Shown here: one piece after another, positions 22,184 through 34,128 of the stretch
How the letters are laid out: every line of letters begins with the position of its first letter
Numbering within the stretch: position 1 is the stretch's first letter
NCBI RefSeq assembly: GCF_019320115.1
Contig: NC_089584.1
Coordinates: forward strand, 77,815,260-77,879,259
Reading direction: 5' to 3'
DNA: 64,000 nucleotides
Source: Miscanthus floridulus
Lineage: Eukaryota > Streptophyta > Magnoliopsida > Poales > Poaceae
Position numbers and translations under genes: made by a program
The notes under the pieces: model-generated
What the model was told of the DNA's origin: nothing
Databases searched by the model: none
What the model saw: only the letters and a program-made list of their open reading frames with translations

Positions 22184-25100
22184 TGTCATAGAACCGACCA
22201 ATTTATAAGAGCACAAGTACAAAAACAATCGCCGAAATGATCAAATTCTCGAACTTGAGCCCATATAAACCCGGTAGTCAACTGAAATCTCGAAGCATTT
22301 CAAACCAACTTGCACACAACCAAGATCACAGTAATTCAACATAACATATCGTACGTTACAACATTTCACAAACGTTTGCAAATAGATTACATCATCACAG
22401 AGTCATCATTATTACAAAACAAGTCTTGTAAAGTACGCGGAAGCAAATAGTTTAACTTACACACCCGAATTCAAATACAAATACTAGTTCACTGATCACA
22501 ACCTACAAAAGCATCCAGATAAGAGAAACAGAGATCATGCCCATGACCTAGTCTTCATCACCCGTCGAGTGGAGACAATACTTACAGAATCCCTGATATA
22601 GAAGGTCATCTGCAACAAGAGGGAATAAACTCTGAGTATGAGAATGTACTCAGCTAGACTTACCCATCGAAAACCAAAACAAATGACACTGAGGCTTATG
22701 CAAAGCTTAATTTGGTGGATCTGGCTGACACTTTCTTTTTGCGAAAAAGCATAAGTAATAATGATCAACTCTTAACCTAAACTAGCAGTGACTTTTAGCC
22801 ATTAACCTGTCTTCTATATTAGCACCTGTACTAAGCAATCATTTTATTAGGTGCAAACATTAATAACCATATCAGGTATAAATCATGGCAACATTATCAT
22901 CATCATCCATTTAACCATATCGTTAAATTAATTGAATCTACGTTGCCGCTGCTCAGTCAAGTTCTCACTATCCAGGAGAGACGATGATTTGAATCGATTC
23001 CTATCCAGCTAGAGGGTATTCCTAACACAAACCCTGCTTCCCCCATCAGGGTCGCAAACGAGTCACCTTTGGTACAACTTAGGAGAAAAATAAAAGAAAA
23101 GATGCGGGTTTGGGCCGCCCTGCATTCTCAGAGAACCACTCTGCTAGGAAGTGTAGGATTTTAAGCACCTGACTCCCCTTGGACTTATGCCAATGGCTCT
23201 CCGCACATCTTACTTCCTCCAAAATGCATCCAACCCCCATGGATCCCGGCCTAAGTTGAGCTACTCAGCTTCGCGGTCGGAACAACTTATCTGGCCAGCT
23301 AAGTGCTAGGCTGCGTTCAACATGACATGAGGACATATAGCATATTGGTCCTTAAACGACGCAAACGGAGTCACTATGTTCAAACCTACACAAGACTCCG
23401 CCCGGTCTTAATTCATTATTCACATGGTTCTTTTCCACAATAGCAAATATAGCCAACCGTGATCCACCTCATCCTAAAGCTTGCAGGTGATAGGAAATCA
23501 CCTGACTTCTACCGCACTAAGCATGGCTAAGCATTTAACATGTTCCTGAACTTAAATAGGATTCCAGTGCGATATCTGGACAAGGATGGATATATAATGC
23601 AACAATTGGTTCCAACCAATTCCTATACTTAATGCATCATCAACGAATAAAAGGTACTCAATGTATTTGTAAAAACATGGGAGGCTTAATATGCTCCGGG
23701 GCTTGCCTTTCAAGAAAGAGGAAGGCTGGTAGTCAAGGCACTCGGGCAACTCCTCAGTGGCGGCTGCTTCGTCGGCTTCCTGCACCTCGGGCTCCTCCTC
23801 CTGGTTGGCTCCCTCGAACTCCAGCAACGTCACTTCCTCCGGCACACCTATTGTATGTATGCGCACGATAAATATCATGGATGCACATGAATGAAGTTAG
23901 GGATGCTCGGGGAATGCACATGCTCACTGTAGTCCGCATATTCCAACTTAAGCCCTATTCGAATTACATTAACTTACCAAGTTTATACAACCTAATGTAT
24001 AATTGCTTGTCTTCAGTTAAGGACCTAGCACCTGCACCTAAGCATGTTCTCAAGTTAGGCTAGCTCCTAAACAATCAACGAGAACATTGAAACAAGCATA
24101 CACTCAAGGATTTGTATTTTAGCAAAGTAGAGACTATATAGTGGTACAGTAATTTGACAATAACTGAAGATCTATAATTCCAAATGGCATGAAACAAGAC
24201 AATTTGGAAAGCTTATAAAATTGTCTACAATTCATTTTTAGACCTCAAAGCATGATTCCCACCTTTACCAGGTCGAACTCTGTAATCAACAGATCTTTGT
24301 CTTAACAAGGCAGAGAATAGGCAAAAACTGGAACCTAACTTTAAACGACTGTAACTCCTAAACTACTTGGCCCAATGCCATCAAATTTTGACAGGAGATA
24401 GATACATAAATTATCTACAACTTTTGTATTCATCACATTCACAGCAAACCAAATTATCATGGGGAACTTTATAAAGTCCCCAGATCTGTCCAGAAGGACA
24501 TAATGCAAACAAAATAATTATTAACTTATGATGTAAACACATAATTGGACAAAATTAACTCTACTCACTCATTACACATATCACAAGAACACTAGAAAGT
24601 AAGGTGTTCATCACCAAAACATTTCTTTTAATACCTTTCTTAATTTATTTAATTAATTAGGGGAAATGGTAAACTTATATGAAAACTACACCATTAAATC
24701 TACAAAATTTACAGTAGGTACTACATGCTCTAAGTAGGCTACCATAAAAATTTCATACCATTTGAGCAAGTATAACAGCCTACACAAAAATGATAAGACA
24801 TAATGACTTAAAATGACATAATTAGGAAACCTTAGTGAAAAGTGTCAAGCAACAGATTTCATATTTTTCCTAGCATCTTTAAGGTACTAGGACACTCCCC
24901 ACAAATTTTCATGGTCATAGGATTCATAGATAATTTACAAAAATTCACACAAGTATCAATCAATGATAAAAGGAAAATCTATAACTCAAAAACCATACAT
25001 GCAATGACTTTTAAATTTTTACCAGAGCTTCTACTAAGCACAAATATCTTACCCACAAAATTTCATAAGTTTTGGAGCTTAGAAACTCAAGATATAATTT

Positions 25101-26952
25101 AAACAAGTTTTCATGCATTTAAAAACACATTTCAAGTTCCTATTTAATTCATCCAAAATTTCTACTTCAGGTGCTCATGTAATATTTTTCTTAAATACTA
25201 GACTTTATTGTGATTCTACCAAAACTTGAATCACACCATTTGGATCTACCAACAAGGAGATACAAAATTCACAAAACAGCATAGAAATCTATAAATTTGA
25301 ACTATCCTACAACTGAACTGTCACTGACGCGTGGGACCCGCATGTCAGCCGGGCCCGCTGGTCAGCGACACGGAACAGGGGAGATGGCATGCGATGGCGC
25401 GGCAGTGGTCTAGCTCGCCAATGACGAGGACTCCGGTGACACCGAGGACACCTACGTGATCTTCATGATGAGGTGAGTCGATTGGTGCTACCGGCAAGAC
25501 TCAAGGTTCTTCGGAGATGGCTCGTCGTCGGTGAAGGCGGCACGGCAGAGCTCCAGCGCGAGGCACCGACGATGGTGAGCCCTTGCTGCCTCATCCGAGC
25601 TCGGTATGAGCTCCACGAGGTCACTATGGTGCTATCCAAGCAGAGAGAGGAGGACGAGGAGGTCTTGGTGGTGGTTGGCCGCGGTGAGCTCTGCTCCGGC
25701 GAGGCGTGGCCATGGAGACGGTGACGGAAAAAACGGCCACTGGCCCTCACATAAGGCATGGATGGCTCGGCTAGGCGGTTGACGAGGTAGAGGAGGACAC
25801 GGCGGAGCTGTGGTTGAGCTATGGTTCATGTTTTTGCAGCGGCGATGGAGCTAGGCGACGGTGGAGCTGCTCGGCAATGGCGGAGCTGGCGGTGCTGAGT
25901 TGCTGTGCGCGGTGGAGGCGAAGGAAATGAAAATTGAACTGGCGAGCTGGTTGAGCAGGTGCGTGGGGGGTTCAAGTCATGGCCTACAATGCCAGGACGG
26001 CCGTGGCGCATGGCTGCATGGTCAGGCGGCCGACGACGAGTGTCCTCCATGCGGTCGTCGATTTCTGAAATCGGTCAGACACTGTAGCTCGCCATTCAGT
26101 TAACCTTCGACGCTTGACAGTGATGATTGATGATCATGAAACTCCAAATCCATTGATCATCAGCGAAAACAGTCAAGATGAAAGTTGTAGCCCGTACTCC
26201 CATCTTCAATTTCTATTTAAGCACCAAGGACTAATTCTCAACAGATATAGAGGAAAATCACGCCAAAGTTGAGTTCATGAAACCGAAACTCAGTTATCAC
26301 ACTTAGAAAATTTTCAAGTGTTGAATCAGCCTTCAATACTGACTTGTGGGACCTTTTTGAGCATGTTGTGCACATTTTCATGACTTGGCTTCTAAACAAA
26401 GTTTGTTCCTTATAAAATTTGCTACAACTTTGCTTTAGGTTGCTCAGACATGCAAACACTCTAAGCTACATTTTTTAAATAGTCAATCAAAAGGGTTTAG
26501 GAGTCAAAACAAGTCAAACCACTATTTGAAATCATAATTAAGCAACATGATCAACATGAACAATGTTCCAAATGACCTTCTAAGTATCACTAAGTTGTTC
26601 AAGAGAATTATTAGCCACACCACACCTTGGTCACACAAGAATCAAGCATTGTATGTACTGAAACATTGAAAAACACATGAAATGTTACATTTGTTTCATA
26701 GTCATGTTGCACATGTTTCATGATCTTGTTGCATCATACTAACTAACCATGTTTCACTAAAGTGAGTTGCACATGTTGCACTTGAGTGTTGTACACTACT
26801 TATTTCATAAAACAACACACATGAAATATGCAATATGTTGCAATGTTTTGAAAACATGTTTCATGTGATATAAGCTTACGAATGGATGAATGATGCTCAT
26901 GTTCATGAAATGCAAGTGCAAAATGTGGAAGCCAAACACCAAGGGTGTTATA
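22184..26952 (-). repeat. 3' LTR of element D (about 4.77 kb)
   Basis: It runs from TGTCATAGAACC to GGTGTTATA on the plus strand. The outer TG of the element strand has become TA by one C-to-T change on the plus strand. It is AT-rich with a GC-rich block at about 25320-26090. It holds the shared hairpin block at 22606-22665. No genes; the short ORFs inside look like chance. Confidence 0.78.
22606..22665 (-). promoter_or_regulatory. Shared LTR block with hairpin, element D copy
   Basis: On the minus strand it reads GTAAGTCTAGCTGAGTAC, a loop, TACTCAGAGTTTATTCCC, then TTGTTGCAGATGA. The order and spacing match the copies in elements B and E. Confidence 0.6.
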
Positions 26953-26968
26953 GCCCTCCCCCTTATAA
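26953..26968 (-). other. Polypurine tract of element D
   Basis: The minus strand reads TTATAAGGGGGAGGGC directly before the LTR start. Confidence 0.75.
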
Positions 26969-26969
26969 A

Positions 26970-28182
26970 AATCTTGTCCTAAGATTTGAAAAGCATACCA
27001 TTGTTGATAGAATTCCTTATAACCGTCCCTCAAATAATCTTCTCTTTCCCATGTTGCATCGCGTTCACTACCCTGATTACTCCACATGACTTTGTAAAAC
27101 TTGACCACTTGACTCCGAGTCACTCGCTCATGAGTGTCAATCACTCGGACCGGCTTTTCTTCAAAGGTCAAATCTGATTTTAACTCGATATCCCCCAAAG
27201 GAACTCTCTCTTCGGGGACGCGAAGACATTTCTTCAATTGGGATACATGAAAGACATTGAAGATAGCACTCATCTCAAGAGGTAATTGAATCTTGTACGC
27301 CACCTTACCACTTTGTCCAATGATTTCAAACGGACCAACATATCTCGGTGCAAGCTTTCGCTTCACACCAAAGCGTTGGACACTCTTCATGGGTGAGACT
27401 TTTAGATAAATGAAGTCTCCAACTTCAAACTCAATAGGTTTTCTACGTCGATCAGCATAACTTTTCTGCCTAGCTTGAGCTGCGGCCATGTGGGTTTGGA
27501 TAATACAGACTTGTTCTTCGGCTTCTTGAACAAAATCAATTCCATAATACCTTCTTTCACTGGCTTCTACCCAATTCAATGGGGTTCTACACTTTCGGCC
27601 ATACAAAGCGTCAAACGGTGCCATCTTGATGCTCTCTTGATAACTATTATTGTACGAGAATTCAGCTAGGGGCAACCATTTTTCCCATGAGCCCTTAGCT
27701 GAGATGACACATGCTCTCAATATATCTTCTAAGATTTGATTCACTCGTTCAGTTTGCCCATTGGTTTGCGGATGATAGGCAGAACTTCTTATTAACTTAG
27801 TTCCTAATAATCCGTGTAAGTGCTCCCAAAAGCGAGTAGTGAACTATGGTCCTCTATCAGAGATAATAATACAAGGGATCCCATGAAGTCGGACTATCTG
27901 ATTAAAGTACAATTCCGCATAGTCGGTTGGACGGAAATCTATGCGGATAGGAATGAAGTGTGCAGACTTGGTCAGACGGTCTATAATCACCCAAATGGAG
28001 TTAAAATTCTTCTGAGTAGTAGGGAGTCTAACTATAAAATCCATACTTATCTCCTCCCATTTCCAACCTGGAATAGAGAGTGGCTGAAGTAATCCCGCTT
28101 TCATGTGCACAGCTTTGACTCGACAACAAGTGTCACACCTAGCCACATAAGCGGCTATCTCTTTCTTCATTTTGGTCCACTA
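26970..28182 (-). pseudogene. Integrase with C-terminal chromodomain, element D
   Basis: The first block, 28170-27844, has the zinc-domain end CDTCCRVKA and core motifs WEEISMDFIVRLP and DRLTKSAHFIPI. The second, from 27744, has LPLAEFSYNNSYQ, MAPFDALYGRKCRTPL, a GPFEIIGQSGKVAYKIQLP barrel, VFHVSQLKKCLR, and a chromodomain-like end VKFYKVMWSNQGSERDATWE. The chromodomain places it with chromoviruses of the Tekay/Del type. A TAG stands at 28182-28180 just before WTKMKKEIA, and other stops lie between the blocks. Confidence 0.85.
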
Positions 28183-28611
28183 AAATCGAGGCTTCATATC
28201 ATGATACATTTTGCTACTACCAGGATGAATAGATAGTTTAGAGGAATGGGCTTCAGATATGATTTGATTTCTAAGCTCTCTATCCTTCGGAACTACCAAC
28301 CTATCCTTGAACCATAACACGCCATCCTCATCTACTCGAAAATGTTTGGTTTATTGCTCTTTCATCTTGCGCTTAATGTGGAACACACCTGGATCTGTCT
28401 TCTATAGCTCGATAATTCGACTCTATAGAGTACAACTGACAGTGATGTTGTATAGGACTGTAGGATGAAGGAGTTTTGACAAATGGACATCACTCTCGAT
28501 CAATGAGTGACAATGAGATTTCCTACTTAAGGCATCCGCTACAGCGTTTGCCTTGCCCGGGTGATAGTGCATTTGGAGGTTATAATCCTTGATTAACTTG
28601 AGCCATCTTCT

Positions 28612-29073
28612 CTAACGCATATTCAACTCTGGTTGAGTGAAGATATACTTGAGACTTTTATGATCAGTGTAGATGTTGCACACATTGCCGAGCAAATAAT
28701 GTCTCCAGGCCTTCAAAGCATGAACAACTGCAGCGAGTTCCAAGTCATGCATTGGATAATTCACTTCATGCTTCTGAAGTTGGGGAGAGGTATAAGCAAT
28801 GACTCTACCCTCTTGCATAAGAACACCTCCTAACCCAATACTTGATGCATCGCAGAACACATCAAAAGGTTTCTCAATATCCGGTTGTGCCAAAACCGGA
28901 GCCAAAGTTAGAAGAGTTCGCAGGGTGTGGAAAGCCGCATCACACTCGGGAGTCCAGACAAACTTCATGTCTTTTTGCAGCAACCGAGTCATAGGCTTGG
29001 CTATTTTAGAGAAATCTGGGATGAAATGACGATAATAGCTAGCCAACCCCAGAAAACTCCGAACCTCGTGCAC
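28612..29073 (-). pseudogene. RNase H region of element D
   Basis: Motifs are [61 protein letters not shown] and [11 protein letters not shown], all characteristic of the Ty3/gypsy RT connection and RNase H. It ends ELNMR then TAG (28614-28612), where element E has the same ELNMR followed by Gln (CAG) and RRWL. This is a directly visible C-to-T nonsense change. Confidence 0.87.
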
Positions 29074-29175
29074 CGAGATTGGAGCCTTCTAGTTCAACAC
29101 TTCTTGCACCTTGGTGGGATCAACCATAATTCCACCATCGAACAACACGTGTCCAAGAAAAGGTACCTCATGAAG

Positions 29176-29700
29176 CTAGAATTTACATTTGCTGAACTTT
29201 GCATAAAGTTGGTGTTCTCGCAACCTAGTGAGAACCACTCGCAAATGTTCAACATGGTCTTCTTCGTTTTTTGAATAAACCAGGATATCATCTATAAATA
29301 CCATCACAAATTTGTCCAATTCGGGCATAAACACCGAATTCATCAGATACATAAAATGTGCAGGGGCATGGGTCAATCCAAAAGACATAACAAGGTACTC
29401 ATACAGACCATATCTTGTAGAGAATGCAGTTTTTAGAACATCCTCAGGCCGAATTTTGATTTGATGATAACCAGATCTCAAATCAATCTTAGAAAAGACT
29501 TTTGCTTTAGACAACTGATCAAATAAGATATCTATGCATGGCAAAGGGTACTTATTCTTGATTGTAACTGCATTCAAGGGCCTATAATCTACACACATGC
29601 GTAGGGATTGATCCTTCTTTAGAAGCTCATTCAACTAGGTCTTAAGTTTGGCTAGTTCATTGGGAGGCATCCTATACGGCCTTCTAAAAATGGGCACTGT
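29176..29700 (-). pseudogene. Reverse transcriptase of element D
   Basis: The open block 29634-29176 holds [46 protein letters not shown] and [14 protein letters not shown] at 29637-29635 interrupts KT-LNELL where element E has KTQLQEL. The VFIDDILVY box is as in element E, so the catalytic aspartates remain. Compared with element E, a piece is missing between LNELLKKD and SLRMCVDYR. Confidence 0.86.
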
Positions 29701-30118
29701 ACCAGGAAGCAACTCTATCTTGAACTCCACTTCTTGATCCGGGGGCAATCCAGGCAAATCATTGGGAAAAACATCCAGAAAGTCACACAACAGGGATATC
29801 TACTAGAGACTTTGCTTGCACTGCATTAGTCATGCAAGAAAGATTGATGTCCCTGGGTAACTGTACAAGAAAACCCTCCTAATTACCAGGATCTCTGAGC
29901 ATGACTACCCTAGTCGATGTATCAATAAGCACTCCATGCCTGCTCATCCAGTTCATTCCCAATATCACATCGATACCTAGCCCCGGCAAAACTACCAGAT
30001 CAACTCGATAACTCCGCCCCTCTATCTCAAATTGTATGTCCCCAACTACTAGCTTGGTTGGGATAGTACCACTAGCAGCCCTAATACAATAACCCTCTCC
30101 TTCAACAGTGTATGTTTT

Positions 30119-30362
30119 CTACACAAACTTGGATGCAAATGCTAGACTAATAAAAGAATGCGAAGCACCCAAATCAAATAGTACAACTACGGGGTGTTGA
30201 TCAACCAGAAACTTACCAGCAGTTACTACCTCTCTTGAAGCAATATCAGTAATATTAGTGTGGTTCACCTGCCCCTGACGGCCACCTTGGTAGTTATTCT
30301 TCTTAGGGTAAGGATACTTCCTTGCCCAGTGACCGGTCTTGTTGCATTTCCAGCACGGCATG
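30119..30362 (-). pseudogene. Zinc knuckle and protease start of element D
   Basis: PCWKCNKTGHWARK is the CCHC knuckle with its fourth position changed (Tyr where Cys is usual). The linker leads to VVLFDLGASHSFIS, the protease active-site region, where [11 protein letters not shown] is seen in element E; Leu replaces Ser next to the catalytic Asp. Upstream gag continues on the far side of element E. Confidence 0.82.
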
Positions 30363-33300
30363 TGTGGCAGAACCTCCTAAGTTATAGGGCCCACATGCAC
30401 CTGTCACTGTCCGACGACCTTTGACATTTATGCATATGTTTCCATTAACTTAAAAAGACTGTCGGGTGTCCTCAGGAAACCCCGAATCATCCACGATTTC
30501 CGAGCAGGATCACGTTACAGAGTCATTGCAGTATTACAACATTTATTCAAATATCAAAACCAGAGTAAAAACAGCGGAAGTCTTACGATAACATAGTTTA
30601 CAAACCAGTTATTTCAAACCTTACAAACTAAGTTCTTTAATTATTACAAACCATAGTAGTAGTGGAGTGGCATAATTAATATATATACATAACACACAAA
30701 ATAAACATCCTGCCCAAGGATCACACATTTACTTCTCGTCGTCAGAACGAACGATAGTCATGCAGCACGATCCAAAACAGATCTGCTCATGAGGCTCACC
30801 TGTAACAAGGGGTCAACGAACCCTGAGTACGAAAGTACTCCACAAGACTTATCTGAAATAATAACTGATAAACTCAGTAATGCAGGCTCAGGGATTCAAG
30901 GTATAGCTTTAACAATGATCAAAGTTCTTTTGCATAAAAGCTCTTTTAACAACATTCTTTATATAGAAATCTTCTCAAGAATTATATACAAAGCTGACAC
31001 GATCCGCACTGAGATCATGAAACTTCATATTCAGCACCTTTACAAGCCTTATTCAAGTTCTGGTTATTAATTCTACGATGATGAACAGTGAGTTGAGTCT
31101 CCATAACCGAGGAGCAACGACGATTCGAACCGATTAAGCCCAGCTGGGGATTCCAGACCACACGACATATGCAGGTCCCTGACTCACATATATCAACCTA
31201 CCCTTGGATCCTCTAAAACAAGAATGGGTCCGCGCCACCCGAGAATACAGCACACCTCAAATCCGGCCACATTCCAGCCACGAGGGTACACGCTATTCCC
31301 GCCATCTCTCCACTCCCAGTGCGCGAGTAGCCATTCTCTTAATAGAATTTCCATGTTCAGGCTTACCGGAGTATGTGGTTAGTACTACAAATTCTCACCT
31401 CATACAATTCAACAACGGACGTGCCTTAATCGACACAGGCGGAAAGAACCCGCTCACAAGACCTCCATGTCTTGTGGCTCACACACATCGAGTCCGCCCG
31501 GTCTAGATTTATTACTCCACATTCCCATATCACATGCTAACAATATTGACCAATGTCCCATTTAAAACTTGCAGGTGGCAGGTAGTCACCCGACTTTCAT
31601 CGTTCTACGCATAGCTAAGCAAAACTAGACATATACGAGTTTAAAACTGGTAATATGGTAAACATGGAATAACAAGGGTGGTGATGCAACAATTAGGCTT
31701 TTACTTAACTCCTAATCACTTAATGCAGTAACGGAAAGCAAAAGTGAAATTAATTTATAAAACACAAGGTAGGGTTGTATGCATCCGGGGCTTGCCTTCG
31801 TTGACGGAAAAGTCCGATTCCTGCGACGTTACACAAGTATTCGATCCGACCTCAACAGACGGATAAACTTCTTCCACGACTTGGTTAACTACCACGTGTT
31901 CACCTTCGTTCACTACACGTAATAGCAATGCCATGTTTAACATGATGCGGAATACGAAATATGATGCTCGATGATGGATGCAAAGTTAATAATTTGAATA
32001 CAACTTTCCTTCGCGGTACAGTTGCAAGTCAAACAAACTAAATCTTTTTCGTAACACATACATCAACTGCCAAGGATCATTAACAACAAATGACCCGAGG
32101 TCATCACTCAATCCAAAAGTCCAAACAAAAACCTAAATCATTAAAGGTTACTATTTCCTTTTATGAATTAATTATTTAATTCAAAATTATGAAATAAATC
32201 AACTTATTCTATTTGAGCTCAAAATTTTAGTACATGTTCATTACATGTTAACTAAGTGGCAAAACAAATTTCATAATTTTTTGATAAAGAAATAAGCCTA
32301 GAAAAATCATGGAAATCCATTTATGAATAAATTGAGCAATTTTTATCACATTTAAAAATTACTGAAAAACACTATTTCATATTTTTCTTAAATACTATAC
32401 CTCACAGAGAAGTCACTCAAAAATTTTCATAATTTTTGGAGCTCTAAATAAATCTATACAAAAATAACAAAAATAGACACTATTCATTCAAATCTGAAAA
32501 TAGAAAAAATCATTTTGAACGTTGAGTCACTGACATGGTGACCCCACCTGTCATCTTCTACCTCCCGCGTGTTGACTACGATGACGACGGCGCTGACCGG
32601 CGCAAACTCACCGACGGTGAGATCAATGGCGATGACCAACTTACCAAAATGACCACATCATCCCGGCGCATCGACTGAAGGCGCTAGCTAGACGAATTAC
32701 TACGAGTTACGAGCTTGGCGTCGGCCATGGCGGACGCGGTGGCTCGGCAGTGCTACGCCGGCGAAACGAAGCCGAAAACGGGGAAACAGAGGGCATAGGA
32801 AGGTCCAGTAGCTCACCACGAACACTACAGAGCAAAAAGCAAGGCTGGAGAAGCAGCGTAGACGCGGGTCGACGTGAACAGCAACGGCGGCAGAGCAAGG
32901 ATCGTCGGTGACGGTGTGCCGGCGACTGCAGTGGATAAAACGGCCAATCAACAACGAAATGAGCACTATGGCATCGAGACGAAGCTAAAGGTACACCAAT
33001 CAAGGGCAACGGCTCACCGACGGGCTCTGGCCACGGAGATGCGCATGCGACGGTGAGGTTACCGACCGCGAGGAAGAAGGCGATGAAACTCGAGTTCCCA
33101 GTGAAGACAAGCCAAATTGGTGGGTCAGATGGACGCGCAAGGTTCAGGCGGAGCTGGGACTAGCTTATCAGCGATGGTGGAGCACGACAACGACGGCACG
33201 GGCTCGCCGGAGATGGAGCAGCGGCGGCGGGAAAAATAGAGAACGAAGAAAGAAGAACGGCGGCGGCTCCAGAGCTTTATAGGGCAGCCAAGGAAGCGCA

Positions 33301-33961
33301 AAGAAGCCACGACGAAGCCTTCAGTGCGCCAACGTGACGCCCAGACGGCCACGCGCGCGACTGGAAGCAAGCCGAAGCTCGCCGGCGGTGTAGTGCAAGC
33401 GGTGAACACTGTTCATCGAAATTACAAGTTTGCCATTCACCAAAATTCACAAATTACTCCCAAATTTTCATAACAACTCAAAAATCTCCAAAAATAAAAG
33501 TTGTTCAAAATCAAAAGTTCTACAACTTTGCTTTTATAACCATCTCCTAATTCGGTCTAGATTTTGAAATGAACTTTTGAATTTGAATAGGGAAATTTAC
33601 CGAATTACGCCTTTTTGATTTACTCAAAAATTTTCCAAACAACTTGAAAAAACTCCAAAGATAAACTTTGTATAACTTATTAAGCTCTACACTTTTGCTT
33701 TTGGGCCCAACCCCAAAATATTCTTAGATTTTGAAATGGGTTTTCAGGGTAGGGTTTAAATGTTGAAAAGCGGGGTTTCCTAGAAAAAATCAAAATCCAA
33801 ACAAACATTGAACTTGAGTCAAACAATACAATGCAACACATACCAGATAAATATAAACTTGTTTTAGTGCATGCATCTCAAAGTTTCACCAAATGCCAAA
33901 TGCTTTGCAATGCATATGATGACATGCCAGATTTTAATATTTAAACACCCGAGGTGTTACA
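30363..33961 (-). repeat. 3' LTR of element E (3599 bp)
   Basis: TGGCAGAACC to GGTGTTACA on the plus strand. It is AT-rich apart from a GC-rich block at about 32520-33420. It pairs with 39771-43366 over its full length. Confidence 0.93.
30796..30853 (-). promoter_or_regulatory. Shared LTR block with hairpin, element E 3' LTR copy
   Basis: The minus strand reads TAAGTCTTGTGGAGTAC, loop TTTC, GTACTCAGGGTT, then CCCCTTGTTACAGGTGA. It matches the blocks of elements B and D. Confidence 0.6.
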
Positions 33962-33978
33962 ATCCTTCCCCCTAAAAG
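33962..33978 (-). other. Polypurine tract of element E
   Basis: The minus strand reads CTTTTAGGGGGAAGGAT directly before the LTR start TGTAACACCTCGGG. Confidence 0.85.
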
Positions 33979-34128
33979 AAATCTCGCCCCGAGATTCAAA
34001 GCCATAGGGTAAGTAATGGAAAAGGAAATGTGTCGCGAGAACACATACAAACTCTGTCCATAAAATAGCCGAGGTTACTTTGCAAAACACAATTTGTAGC
34101 AACCGAGCTCAACTAACACTACTCTATT

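Larger units (their letters stand above)
22184..30362 (-). mobile_element. Element D: Tekay/Del-like Ty3/gypsy element, split by element E
   Basis: The 3' LTR is 26952-22184. Then, going right, come integrase with chromodomain, RNase H, RT, protease and the zinc knuckle up to 30362. Element E interrupts it there, and the rest of gag resumes at 43367-43607 before the gap. Its 5' LTR is lost. It is inserted in gag of element C; the five bases before it are CCGGG. LTR ends (TATAACACC, a decayed TGTAACACC, and TTCTATGACA) and pol sequence are close to element E. Multiple TAG stops interrupt pol. Confidence 0.88.
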